Counted from the first letter of the stretch, positions 16,551 to 25,782 are shown. The stretch: 33,667 nt of DNA from Clostridiales bacterium (GCA_016281805.1 JAEEJJ010000062.1:1-33667); one strand, 5' to 3'. Notes: generated from the sequence alone by a model not told the origin. Translations and numbers: made by a program.

Positions 16551-17657
16551 ATGAATATATTGCTTCATGGCGCAGTCAGCGGGTCCAATTTCGGCGATTG
16601 TCTCTTTGCCGATATCTTCTACAATACTTTACGACAGGCATTTCCGGATGACAATATCTGGTTTTTTGACAGACAGCCGTTTGGAATAAGTCAATACCTG
16701 CGCGAAAGTCTTGATTATCGTTATATTATGTCCGATGACGATTACAATAAAGTTGATGCCTTGGTTTATATTTCAGGCGGTTATTTGGGAGAAGATAAAA
16801 AAGCTCTGAAAGAGTCTCTTGTCCGCTATAAAAGGTATGTTCAGCTCGGGAAAAAATATATCAGAAAAAAAATACCGATATTGATAATCGGGCTTGAGGT
16901 CGGGCCGATTTATTACGGTTTTCTTCGTAATGGAATTCGTGATATCCTTGACAGATCTGTTGTTCTGACTGTCAGAAATAAAGAATCATATGACTATTGC
17001 GTTGAAAATCTGAATATACGTAAGGCGATCAAAACACAGGATACCGCTATAAGCGTTGCATCTATGGATATTCCGAAAACGACCGAGAAATTGGACCGTT
17101 TGTTTGAAAATGCAAAAAAAACTCTGTTTCTTCATGTTCCGTTCGGAGCAAAAGATGATGAAAAATATAAAAACAACATTTTGATCCCTGTCGTTGATTT
17201 CTGTAAAAAACATACGGAATACAGTGTCATTTACGGAATGGATAACGAAGAGAAAAATACAGACCTTACATTTATAGAAGAATTGTTCAAAAGCGAATCC
17301 ATAGCCTGCAGACACTACTTGTATTCATCATATTGGGAAATGTGCAGTCTGCTTAGTCGTGTCGATTTTATCGTCACAACAAAGCTCCATGTCGGAATTA
17401 TCGGCGCGGCTTACGGAAGAGCAGTGGTATCAACGCCTGTTCACCGCTTTAAAACCGAAAGATTTTATCATGAAATCGGCTGTTCCGATCACTCATATTC
17501 TTATCACAGCCTTACCCCTCAGATCATGGATACGCTTCTTGAAGAAAAACATAACAAAAAAATTATCTTAGATGAGTCAGTTTATGCTAAGTCATTGTCA
17601 AATCTGACTATTCTTACAGACAGTCTGAAAAAAATCCGCGAGAACATTAAAGCATGA
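16551..17657 (+). CDS. Polysaccharide pyruvyl transferase family protein
   Basis: MNILLHGAVSGSNFGDCLFADIFYNTLRQAFPDDNIWFFDR; LHVPFGAKDDEKY; FIVTTKLHVGIIGAAYGRAVVSTPVHRFKTERFYHEIG. Confidence 0.85.
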   Translation: MNILLHGAVSGSNFGDCLFADIFYNTLRQAFPDDNIWFFDRQPFGISQYLRESLDYRYIMSDDDYNKVDALVYISGGYLGEDKKALKESLVRYKRYVQLGKKYIRKKIPILIIGLEVGPIYYGFLRNGIRDILDRSVVLTVRNKESYDYCVENLNIRKAIKTQDTAISVASMDIPKTTEKLDRLFENAKKTLFLHVPFGAKDDEKYKNNILIPVVDFCKKHTEYSVIYGMDNEEKNTDLTFIEELFKSESIACRHYLYSSYWEMCSLLSRVDFIVTTKLHVGIIGAAYGRAVVSTPVHRFKTERFYHEIGCSDHSYSYHSLTPQIMDTLLEEKHNKKIILDESVYAKSLSNLTILTDSLKKIRENIKA

Positions 17658-19111
17658 AAAGTTTAAAGAAAAATTATGCATACAATATGGTATACCAGGT
17701 TTTGCAGATGATCCTGCCCCTGGTTACCGCTCCGTATATATCAAGAGTCCTTGGTACCGACGGGGTAGGGGCTTTTTCTTATACGCGTTCAATTGCATAT
17801 TATTTTCTTTTGTTGGGCATGCTCGGCATAAACAATTACGGCAACAGAAGCATTTCTCAGGTAAGAGACACAAAAGAAAAAGCCAACAGAACATTTTCCG
17901 AGTTATATTCTGTCCAGTTTTTTGTTTCCGCATTTTTCCTTTCCGCCTATATCCTTATTTTCATAGTTTTTAATAATACAGACAAACTTCTGTATGTTGC
18001 ACAGTTGCCTTATGTATTAAGCGCATGCTTTGATATAAACTGGCTCTTTTTCGGCCTTGAAGAATTTAAGATCACGGTTACAAGAAAAGTAGTTATTAAA
18101 CTGTTTACTACAGCCGGAGTGTTTTTGTTTGTAAAAACTCGGGATGATCTGCTCCTTTATTCATGGATCATGAATATCGGTTATTTTGTAGGGCAGTGCT
18201 ACCTTTGGATCGGGCTTCGCAAATACATCTCTTTTTGTAAAACAAATATTGTCGAAAACTTCAAAAAACATATCAAACCATTGCTGATTTTGTTCATTCC
18301 TATCCTCGCAACAAGCATTTACAGGGTTATGGATAAGGTAATGATAGGCTCCTTCGGATCGTATTCAGAAGTTGCGTTATATGAAAATGCCGACAAAATC
18401 GTAATGGTCTGCCTTGGAGTCGTTACCGCATGGGGCAATGTTATGCTTCCGCGGATCAGTAATCTTGTAGCAAATAACAATCTTGAACAGTGCAGGGTTT
18501 ACCTGAAAAAATCGTTCCAGTTTATCAACTGTATCACTATAGCGATGGGTATGGGAATCTGCGCCGTCGCAGACAGATTCGTCATTATTTTTTACGGAAA
18601 TGATTTCGCGGGCAGCGGCGTACTGTTATCCGGTCTGGCGTTTACTCTGATTTTTATCGGATGGTCAAACACCTTCAGAAATCAGGTTCTTATACCTATG
18701 GAACAGGATAAATACTACGTTCGGGCTATCATCACTGGTGCCGCTATAAATCTGATAATGAATTCTGTTTTAATACCTTTACTTGGCGCTATAGGAGCAA
18801 TGATAGGCACAATGACTGCAGAACTGACTGTTGCGATATGCCAGATCATACCAATGCGTAAAAGTGTGGATATAAAATCATATATTATTGACGCACTGCC
18901 GTTCCTGGTTATGGGCATAATTATGTTTGGCGCAGTCAGATTGATTGACTGGTTGATGCCTTCATACACTATAATCAGCCTGTTGATTCAGATAGCATGC
19001 GGCGCCGCTGTTTATTGCTCTTTGTGTCTTGTTTATTTTATCAGACATAAAGATACTTTCGGTTATCAGATATTAAAACGTATACTTAAAATCCTGCATA
19101 TAAATATCTGA
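17654..19111 (+). CDS. Oligosaccharide flippase (Wzx, MOP superfamily)
   Basis: NYAYNMVYQVLQMILPLVTAPYISRVLGTDGVGAFSYTRSIAYYFLLLGMLGINNYGNRSIS; multi-TM; ATGA overlap with the upstream CDS. Confidence 0.93.
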   Translation: MKSLKKNYAYNMVYQVLQMILPLVTAPYISRVLGTDGVGAFSYTRSIAYYFLLLGMLGINNYGNRSISQVRDTKEKANRTFSELYSVQFFVSAFFLSAYILIFIVFNNTDKLLYVAQLPYVLSACFDINWLFFGLEEFKITVTRKVVIKLFTTAGVFLFVKTRDDLLLYSWIMNIGYFVGQCYLWIGLRKYISFCKTNIVENFKKHIKPLLILFIPILATSIYRVMDKVMIGSFGSYSEVALYENADKIVMVCLGVVTAWGNVMLPRISNLVANNNLEQCRVYLKKSFQFINCITIAMGMGICAVADRFVIIFYGNDFAGSGVLLSGLAFTLIFIGWSNTFRNQVLIPMEQDKYYVRAIITGAAINLIMNSVLIPLLGAIGAMIGTMTAELTVAICQIIPMRKSVDIKSYIIDALPFLVMGIIMFGAVRLIDWLMPSYTIISLLIQIACGAAVYCSLCLVYFIRHKDTFGYQILKRILKILHINI

Positions 19112-19221
19112 TTTTTCTCCCGAGGATTTTTGATTCAGTACCTGAAAACAGTATTCAAAATTCCGGATGCTGTTTTATGTTAAAATAAAAATGTCAGAAT
19201 ACCGATACACAGGAGATAAAA

Positions 19222-20343
19222 ATGGCAAAAAAAATAATGGCTGTTTTCGGCACACGTCCTGAAGCTATCAAAATGTGTCCGCTGGTCAATGAACTGAAAA
19301 AAAGAAAAAATTTGCAAACTGTTGTTTGCGTAACCGCCCAGCACCGACAGATGCTCGATCAGGTGCTTGCAACATTCAACGTCGTTCCCGACTATGATCT
19401 TAACATAATGAAAGATCGTCAAACGCTGTTTGATATAACCGTAAATATCCTTTCGGGAATAAAAGACGTTCTGGAGAAAGAAAAACCCGATGTCGTTCTT
19501 GTTCACGGCGATACTTCTACAACTTTTGTCACATCGCTTGCGTGTTTTTACCTTCAGATACCGGTCGGACATGTTGAGGCCGGTCTGAGAACATATAACA
19601 TCTATTCTCCGTATCCTGAAGAGTTCAATCGTCAGGCGGTAGGCATTGTATCTCAATATAACTTTGCGCCTACTCACCTTGCCGCAGAACATCTTATTAA
19701 AGAGGGTAAAAATCCGGATAAGATCTACATCACGGGCAACACGGTAATTGACGCTATGCAGCATACAGTCAAAGATGATTATACGCATCCCGAACTTGAC
19801 TGGGTAGGGGACGGAAAGCTGATTTTCATAACCGCTCACAGAAGAGAAAACCTCGGCGAACCAATGCATAATATGTTCAGGGCTATCCGCCGCGTTTTAA
19901 ACGAACATCCTGACTGTAAGGCAGTTTATCCCATTCATATGAATCCTACTGTTCGGCGTATTGCCGATGAAGAGCTTGGAGATTGCGACCGGATCCATAT
20001 TATTGAACCGATAGAAGTATTTGACTGCCATAATTTTGAAGCTCGAAGCTATTTGTGCCTCACAGATTCGGGAGGAATTCAGGAAGAATGTCCCAGTTAC
20101 GGCGTTCCCGTTCTTGTAATGCGCGATACAACAGAAAGACCTGAGGGCGTGAATGCAGGAACACTTCGCCTTGTAGGAACAGATGAAGAAACGATTTACA
20201 AGGCGTTTTCGGAACTTCTTGATAATCCGGATGAGTATGCAAAGATATCTCATGCGGTAAATCCGTACGGTGACGGACACGCATGCGAACGAATTGCAGA
20301 TATTCTTGAAGGCAAGGAATATATACCTTGGAAATCTGTTTGA
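19222..20343 (+). CDS. wecB: UDP-N-acetylglucosamine 2-epimerase, non-hydrolysing (WecB/MnaA)
   Basis: KIMAVFGTRPEAIKMCPLVNEL; VVCVTAQHRQMLDQVL; VHGDTSTTF; GHVEAGLRTYNIYSPYPEEFNRQ; DSGGIQEECPSYGVPVLVMRDTTERPEGVNAGT; AGGAG SD. Confidence 0.95.
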   Translation: MAKKIMAVFGTRPEAIKMCPLVNELKKRKNLQTVVCVTAQHRQMLDQVLATFNVVPDYDLNIMKDRQTLFDITVNILSGIKDVLEKEKPDVVLVHGDTSTTFVTSLACFYLQIPVGHVEAGLRTYNIYSPYPEEFNRQAVGIVSQYNFAPTHLAAEHLIKEGKNPDKIYITGNTVIDAMQHTVKDDYTHPELDWVGDGKLIFITAHRRENLGEPMHNMFRAIRRVLNEHPDCKAVYPIHMNPTVRRIADEELGDCDRIHIIEPIEVFDCHNFEARSYLCLTDSGGIQEECPSYGVPVLVMRDTTERPEGVNAGTLRLVGTDEETIYKAFSELLDNPDEYAKISHAVNPYGDGHACERIADILEGKEYIPWKSV

Positions 20344-20381
20344 TCAGGACATACAGAAAATATTATTGAATCAAAAATAAA

Positions 20382-20415
20382 GGAGATCGTCATTTCAGAC
20401 GGTCTCCTTCTTTTA
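20382..20415 (+). terminator. Intrinsic terminator at the end of the polysaccharide locus (possibly bidirectional, between convergent genes)
   Basis: GGAGATCGTC-ATTTCA-GACGGTCTCC followed by TTCTTTTATTT; the U-G pair fits + strand RNA. Confidence 0.85.
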
Positions 20416-21033
20416 TTTACTTTTTCCGAGGCTGAATTTGCTTTCAGTACCGGCAATAAGTCTTTTAATATTTTCTTTATGCCGTATGATCATAAATAAA
20501 ACGCATACAGAATATATTATGGCGGCAACGGTATTGCATCCAAAAAGAAAAATCATTACAGCTCCCACGCTCAGCGCGCACATCGTGGCAAGAGACATGT
20601 ATTTTACCGTCAGCAGCAGTATTACCATTATTGCTGCCGCGATCAGTCCGGCAGGCAGATCAATAACAAAAAGCACTGACAGCAAAACAAGAAACCCTTT
20701 TCCGCCTCTGAATTTATACTGTATGGGAAACGAATGACCGAGCATAACAAACATACCCGTGAATGCCGCCCCAAGCTGAAAATCGTAATTGAAAGACGAT
20801 ATCCATAAACCGAAAAGCAGGCTCATTATTGCGCCTTTCAGCAAATCAAACGCTAATACAAACCATGCATATCTGTTGCCGTATACACGCTTGAAATTCG
20901 TAAATCCGGGATTCCCGCTTCCCACATTCCGTATGTCTTCATGATATATCGCCTTTGAAAGCGTGATTGCAGGGTTGAATCCTCCGATAACAAAACCGCA
21001 TACCGCGGCAATAAACCATACTGCTATATTCAT
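20413..21033 (-). CDS. plsY: Acyl-phosphate:glycerol-3-phosphate acyltransferase PlsY
   Basis: GGFNPAITLSKAI; IRNVGSGNPGFTNFKRVYG; GHSFPIQYKFRGGKGF; multi-TM. Confidence 0.93.
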   Translation of the reverse strand: MNIAVWFIAAVCGFVIGGFNPAITLSKAIYHEDIRNVGSGNPGFTNFKRVYGNRYAWFVLAFDLLKGAIMSLLFGLWISSFNYDFQLGAAFTGMFVMLGHSFPIQYKFRGGKGFLVLLSVLFVIDLPAGLIAAAIMVILLLTVKYMSLATMCALSVGAVMIFLFGCNTVAAIIYSVCVLFMIIRHKENIKRLIAGTESKFSLGKSK

Positions 21034-21045
21034 ACGATTTTCTCC

Positions 21046-22683
21046 CTATTCAATAATAATGATATAGCTGTATATTTCCTGTCCGCCGTTGATCACGAAA
21101 ACCTCGCAGTCGCAATGCGATTTACGGATATGCTCCGCAATTTCTTCAGCTTCGTTTTCGTCCGAATCTTCCCCGCGAACAATAATGCATATTTCATGAC
21201 CGTTAAAATCAAGGCGGTCTGCAAGCATGCATGCTGTATCACGCCTGTCATTATCTGCGGAAACGATTTCTTTCCCCTCAAAACCTATATACTGCCCGTC
21301 ATGAAGCATGAAGCCATCTATTTCGGTATTTCGGATACATTTGGAAACGAAGGCAGTCGTTACGTCTTTCATAGCTTCGCGCATTTCGTTCTCTATTTCA
21401 TCAGCATTCCCTGAATCTGTATCAAGCATGGTCAAAACCGCATAGCAGTCGCCGACGGAACGACTTTCAATTACTCGAACGTCCGAACCGGAATACATTT
21501 TTGCCGCCTGCTTTGCCGCGAGTATCACATTCCCGTTGTTAGGCAAAACAAAAATAACATCCGCGTTCACCTGCCTGAACGCCTCAATAAATTCATCCGC
21601 GGACGGATTCATGCTTTGTCCGCCTTCCACGATATAATCTGCGCCCATTTCGCGGAACGTCTGCTTTATTCCTTCTCCGGATGCTGCAGCCACAACGGCG
21701 AATTGTTTTCGTTCCGTCTTTTCGGCAAGCTTGCTTTCAGACGGCAGGCTGTTATGCTGCAAAGACATGTTTTCTATTTTAACGGTCAGATATTCTCCGT
21801 ATTTCTGGCAAAATTCAAGGACCTTATAGGGTGTTTTTGTGTGAACATGTATTTTTACTATGCTTCCGGTTCGAAAACATACTATAGAATCACCTACGGA
21901 AGCCAAATATCTTTTTATTATATCAGGGTCAAAACTTTCAACATCTGTTTTGGCGTTTTGCAGCCTCAGCAAAACCTCTGTGCAGTAACCGAATTTGAGT
22001 TCGCTGTTTTCGTCAAACCTGTCAAAGTTGATCTTGTTGCCTTGAACCTCATTATTATGTTTTGTATAGCCGGCAGAAATATTGCCGTCCAGCGCATTGG
22101 CGGCGCCTTCAAGTATATATACAAGCCCCGCGCCGCCCGAATCAACAACGCCGGCTTTTTTAAGGACGGCAAGCATATCCGGCGTGGCTTCAAGCGTTTC
22201 TTTTGCTTTGAAAAGAAAATCGGAAAGATAATCACTTACATTCTCATGCCGTTTTTCCTTTGCGTATTTTGACGCTTCACGCATCACGGTAAGAATCGTT
22301 CCTTCGGTCGGTTCTGCTACAGCGCTGTATGCACTTTTTACACCGCACAAAAAAGCATCTGCCACATCTTCCGCATCCGCGTTGGCTTTACCCGCCAGTC
22401 CGTCGGCAATTCCGTCATAAAACTGTGAAAGTATCACTCCGGAGTTTCCTCTTGCCGAGAGCAGCATACCGTTTGCTGTCTGTCTGGATACAGCTCCGAT
22501 CTCCTCGTTTTCACAATCTGTTTCCCCTCCCTGCAAAGTCAGCAGCATATTGCTGCCCGTGTCTCCGTCCGGTATGGGAAAAACATTCAGGTCGTTTACC
22601 TCATCTGCATGCATTGAGAGATTTTCTATCCCTCCGCGAATCATTTTTATAAAAAGTGAACCGTCAATATGCTCGCTTTCCAT
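21046..22683 (-). CDS. fakA: DAK2-domain fatty acid kinase subunit (FakA/YloV family)
   Basis: NVFPIPDGDTGSNMLLTLQGG; ANGMLLSARGNSGVILSQFYDGIADGL; VVDSGGAGLVYILEGAANAL. ATG 22683 (MESEHIDG) favoured; ORF extends to 22737. Confidence 0.88.
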   Translation of the reverse strand: MESEHIDGSLFIKMIRGGIENLSMHADEVNDLNVFPIPDGDTGSNMLLTLQGGETDCENEEIGAVSRQTANGMLLSARGNSGVILSQFYDGIADGLAGKANADAEDVADAFLCGVKSAYSAVAEPTEGTILTVMREASKYAKEKRHENVSDYLSDFLFKAKETLEATPDMLAVLKKAGVVDSGGAGLVYILEGAANALDGNISAGYTKHNNEVQGNKINFDRFDENSELKFGYCTEVLLRLQNAKTDVESFDPDIIKRYLASVGDSIVCFRTGSIVKIHVHTKTPYKVLEFCQKYGEYLTVKIENMSLQHNSLPSESKLAEKTERKQFAVVAAASGEGIKQTFREMGADYIVEGGQSMNPSADEFIEAFRQVNADVIFVLPNNGNVILAAKQAAKMYSGSDVRVIESRSVGDCYAVLTMLDTDSGNADEIENEMREAMKDVTTAFVSKCIRNTEIDGFMLHDGQYIGFEGKEIVSADNDRRDTACMLADRLDFNGHEICIIVRGEDSDENEAEEIAEHIRKSHCDCEVFVINGGQEIYSYIIIIE

Positions 22684-22684
22684 T

Positions 22685-23581
22685 TTATCTTTCTCCGATC
22701 CTGTAAGTCTGTTCGTCTCCGAATGCAAATACCGCAACAGCCTCAGGTCCTATAGATGCGCCTATAATAGGACCTATCGTGCAAATATATACATCCTTGC
22801 ATGGGATCTCTTTACGGATATTATTCTTCAGATCATCAATTTCTTCCGGTGAACAGTCTGCATGCGCAAGATAAACTGTCTGATTTTCGGCATCTTTGAT
22901 ATGCTCTTTAAGAAGAGAAACAATTTCATTCAGGGATGCCAAACGTCCTTTTACTTTTTTTATCGCTGCCTGTTCACCGTCCGCATCGGCAACAATTATC
23001 GGTTTTACACCGAGCAGATTTCCGAAAAACGCCGCGGACGCCTTTACTCTTCCTGCTCGTTTCAGGTAATCAAGTGTGTGCGCCGTGCAAAACTGATGCG
23101 CATAATTACGCATATTGTTTATGTATTCCGCAACCTCGTCCGCAGTCGTTCCGTTTTTCGCAAATTCCGCAGCTTTTATTGCGAGCAATCCTTCCCCGAC
23201 GGATGCGTGTAGTGAATTTACGCAGCGGATATTTGCCCCCTCGTATTCCTGCATCAGTTTTTTCGCAAGCACGGTCGCGGTGTTCACCGAGCCAGACTGT
23301 TTTATCGAACATCCGATATACACTATATCGCAGTCCTGATCAAGATATTTTATGAATACTCTGTTAAACTCTTCAACGGGTACCTGAGTTGTTGTAATCC
23401 TTCCTCCGTTGCGCATGATATCGTAAAATTTATGTACGTCTTCCGATGTCCATGCAAGATCTGCCACGGCGGACTTCCCTTCATAAACGGTTGTCATCCG
23501 TGCATAATCAATATCGTATTTTTGCATCAGTTCTGGTGTCAGATCAGAACATGAATCTGTAATTATCTTAACTTTTCTCAT
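22685..23581 (-). CDS. DegV family protein (FakB-type fatty-acid binding)
   Basis: MRKVKIITDSCSDLTPELMQKYDIDY; GRITTTQVPVEEFNRVF; DIVYIGCSIKQSGSVNTA; HTLDYLKRAGRVKASAAFFGNLLGVKPI. Start 23581 likely; ORF extends to 23617. Confidence 0.92.
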   Translation of the reverse strand: MRKVKIITDSCSDLTPELMQKYDIDYARMTTVYEGKSAVADLAWTSEDVHKFYDIMRNGGRITTTQVPVEEFNRVFIKYLDQDCDIVYIGCSIKQSGSVNTATVLAKKLMQEYEGANIRCVNSLHASVGEGLLAIKAAEFAKNGTTADEVAEYINNMRNYAHQFCTAHTLDYLKRAGRVKASAAFFGNLLGVKPIIVADADGEQAAIKKVKGRLASLNEIVSLLKEHIKDAENQTVYLAHADCSPEEIDDLKNNIRKEIPCKDVYICTIGPIIGASIGPEAVAVFAFGDEQTYRIGER

Positions 23582-23619
23582 TTTTATCCCTTTGTATATC
23601 TGAAATGCAGCTTTCATTC

Positions 23620-24648
23620 TCAGACGTTATCTGATTCATTATCCGATTCCGATTTCGTCTGAACGTCGGGCTTATATCCGTCATATTTACGCCAGAATTC
23701 TTTAACTGTTGACTCGTATTTTTCCTGCTCGATAAAATAACTGAGCCCGTGTTCAGCTCCCGGAACTATCAGCAGCTCTTTGGGCGCGAGGCACGCCTTA
23801 TAGTTGTCATATGTCATCGTTACCGGCACAAAAGTATCGTCAGACCCGTGAATGAACAGCACGGGGCGCGTATTGCTCTGCAGAGCAGTCAATGTTGAAT
23901 ATTCATCTGCACGATATTGAATCTTCTGACTGCAAAGATCGTCTATTACTTTCTGTCTGACCGCATATGAAATGTGCATGTTGTCCTCACATACGTGCTT
24001 CCATATCGCCTTTGCGGAAGTGAATCCGCAGTCTGCAATTATGCCGTGGACATTTTCGGGAAGCTCAAGCCCCGAAGCCATCAGCACTGTCGTCGCTCCC
24101 ATAGAAACACCTATAAGATAGATCGGCAGTGAAGAACCGCTTTTTCTGTTTGCCCATTCTGCCCATTCTGCGCAGTCATATCGCTCCGTCATGCCAAAGC
24201 CCATATAACCTCCGCCGCTTTCACCCTGACCACGCTGTTCTGCAAACAGAACATTGCACTTGTTGTCAAAAAGAAAATCCGCCACTGCGCCGAAATCCCA
24301 CGACCACGTCGAACGCCAGCCGTGCATCGCTATTATTGTCCGCTCACTGTCACATCGTTCAAACCAGTGACCGACAAGCTTTGTACCGTCTCTCCCTTCA
24401 ATCTCAACACGCTCATGCTCTTTCGACTCCAGAAGTTGCGCCGCCTCAAGCGCTTTCGCATATTCCGGCGTTTCCTTGAATGTCCCTGTTATGCGAGTTT
24501 TTGCCTTTTTCATTACTTCAGGCTCATTGCGGTCAAGCGCTTCCTGAACCAGAGTCGTTGTGATCACATATGATATCCCTGCAGTCACCGCAGCGGCAAC
24601 CGCAAGAAACCCTGTGCCGACGATAATGTTTTTGGTCTTGCCTTTCAT
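23620..24648 (-). CDS. Alpha/beta hydrolase with N-terminal membrane anchor
   Basis: TM helix; HGWRSTWSWDF; nucleophile elbow LIGVSMGATTVL; HGSDDTFVP; PGAEHGLSY. Confidence 0.9.
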   Translation of the reverse strand: MKGKTKNIIVGTGFLAVAAAVTAGISYVITTTLVQEALDRNEPEVMKKAKTRITGTFKETPEYAKALEAAQLLESKEHERVEIEGRDGTKLVGHWFERCDSERTIIAMHGWRSTWSWDFGAVADFLFDNKCNVLFAEQRGQGESGGGYMGFGMTERYDCAEWAEWANRKSGSSLPIYLIGVSMGATTVLMASGLELPENVHGIIADCGFTSAKAIWKHVCEDNMHISYAVRQKVIDDLCSQKIQYRADEYSTLTALQSNTRPVLFIHGSDDTFVPVTMTYDNYKACLAPKELLIVPGAEHGLSYFIEQEKYESTVKEFWRKYDGYKPDVQTKSESDNESDNV

Positions 24649-24793
24649 GTCATGCCCTTTCTCGGAATCTTCCGGTAATCTTTATTATCACAAACATACG
24701 GAATTATACATCCTGTAACTAAACTGAAACGAAACAAATATTATATATTATCATTACTGAATTCTATGCTCTGACCGTTCTTAAACGAAAAAA

Positions 24794-24815
24794 GGGAACC
24801 TCCTCGGAGGCTCCC
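24794..24815 (-). terminator. Intrinsic terminator downstream of the NERD gene
   Basis: On + strand: GGGAACCTCC-TC-GGAGGCTCCC flanked by A/T tracts; minus-strand RNA gives G-U instead of the A-C mismatch, then a U tract. Confidence 0.8.
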
Positions 24816-24832
24816 TTTTTCACTTTTTTGAG

Positions 24833-25630
24833 TTAATTAAATGATTCCAGATCTTCTATATGTCTTCGCTTGACTTCATCCGATACCTGTGTATACGGGA
24901 ACAGTTTATTAAATATATCGTCAATATCTATCTCAGATGTTTGATTGACCTGCAGGTATTTTTTTACTATAGGCAATACGTTCCTGCGATGTGAAACTTC
25001 AACATTATCTGATGATAAAGAAATGTTTTTAAATGTGCATCTGTTGGAAAACAAAACAAGTGAATGAACAATAGTTGATTGTGGAATATAATCCTTTAGA
25101 ACATTACAATGTGCCTCGTTCTGCCAAATGGGATTATAAAAATAATTCTTTTGAGATCTTCTCCTGCCTTTGGGAAGAACTTGCGTCCATTTCTTATGTT
25201 TGTCATTTCCGAAAATCCATCCGCTGTAGTTTTTACTTTCGAAAACAAATATACATTGAGAACAAATCATCAAAACATCCAACTCTGTGGTTCTACCATC
25301 TGTTGTGGGTAAATATATATTAAATAAGAATCTATACCCATCTTTTTCGTATCTTTTCAGGTGTCGATATATTTCATATTCTCCAAACTTTCCTTTGTCA
25401 AAAATTGTAGCTATATATGAATTGTGTGTTATTTTTTTGTATGATGAATTGTTAAAATTCAGATATTGAATTATAAAGATTGCGGCAGTTACAATTATTG
25501 GCAGAGCAGTAAATATTATACCTAAAAGTCGGTTGGAATACCAAAGAAATAGTGCTGACACGGCATATAGTAGAATAATTGCAGAAGAAAACCGTAAAGA
25601 TCTCATCGTTATATCCGTTTCTAAATACAA
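24833..25630 (-). CDS. NERD (nuclease-related) domain protein with N-terminal TM helices
   Basis: GKFGEYEIYRHLKRYEKDGYRFLFNIYLPTTDGRTTELDVLMICSQCIFVFESKNYSGWIFGN matches NERD-type E...D...ESK architecture; two hydrophobic helices upstream. Confidence 0.85.
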   Translation of the reverse strand: MYLETDITMRSLRFSSAIILLYAVSALFLWYSNRLLGIIFTALPIIVTAAIFIIQYLNFNNSSYKKITHNSYIATIFDKGKFGEYEIYRHLKRYEKDGYRFLFNIYLPTTDGRTTELDVLMICSQCIFVFESKNYSGWIFGNDKHKKWTQVLPKGRRRSQKNYFYNPIWQNEAHCNVLKDYIPQSTIVHSLVLFSNRCTFKNISLSSDNVEVSHRRNVLPIVKKYLQVNQTSEIDIDDIFNKLFPYTQVSDEVKRRHIEDLESFN

Positions 25631-25662
25631 ATAGTTTACCCAGTTAAAGAATGATTTAATTG

Positions 25663-25691
25663 ATTATAGCACAATTAATGATTGGTGTCAA
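25663..25691 (-). promoter_or_regulatory. Consensus SigA promoter for the NERD gene
   Basis: Minus strand: TTGACA (25691-25686), 17-nt spacer, TATAAT (25668-25663), with TGC before the -10 (extended -10). Confidence 0.85.
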
Positions 25692-25761
25692 TTATTTAGC
25701 AATTTATCCTCGAATAAGCGGAGTGAAATAAAATATTGATTTGTTTAAAACATTCATAAAA

Positions 25762-25782
25762 ACAAAATGATCTCTATTTTGT
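25762..25782 (-). terminator. Possible weak terminator downstream of the 2-hydroxyacid dehydrogenase gene
   Basis: ACAAAAT-GATCTCT-ATTTTGT perfect 7-bp IR; minus-strand RNA continues TTTTTATG. AT-only stem except one pair. Confidence 0.35.

Noticed and set aside
19145-19176. AAAACAG/CTGTTTT inverted repeat between wzx and wecB
   Set aside because: Only a 7-bp, mostly A/T stem with an 18-nt loop. Could be a weak terminator, but not strong enough to call.
19180-19869. 229-aa minus-strand ORF opposite wecB
   Set aside because: Antisense to a confidently identified 2-epimerase; no recognisable motifs.
21616-22272. 218-aa plus-strand ORF
   Set aside because: Antisense to the DAK2/FakA gene, no domain features.
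24150-24175. Short tandem repeat TGCCCATTC TGCCCATTC in the hydrolase gene
   Set aside because: Only two 9-bp copies encoding EWAEWA within a normal CDS; no sign of expansion.
24833-25630. NERD gene as part of a multi-gene defence island
   Set aside because: Neighbours are metabolic genes (hydrolase, 2-hydroxyacid dehydrogenase); no helicase, kinase, methylase or integrase in the window supports a defence cluster.
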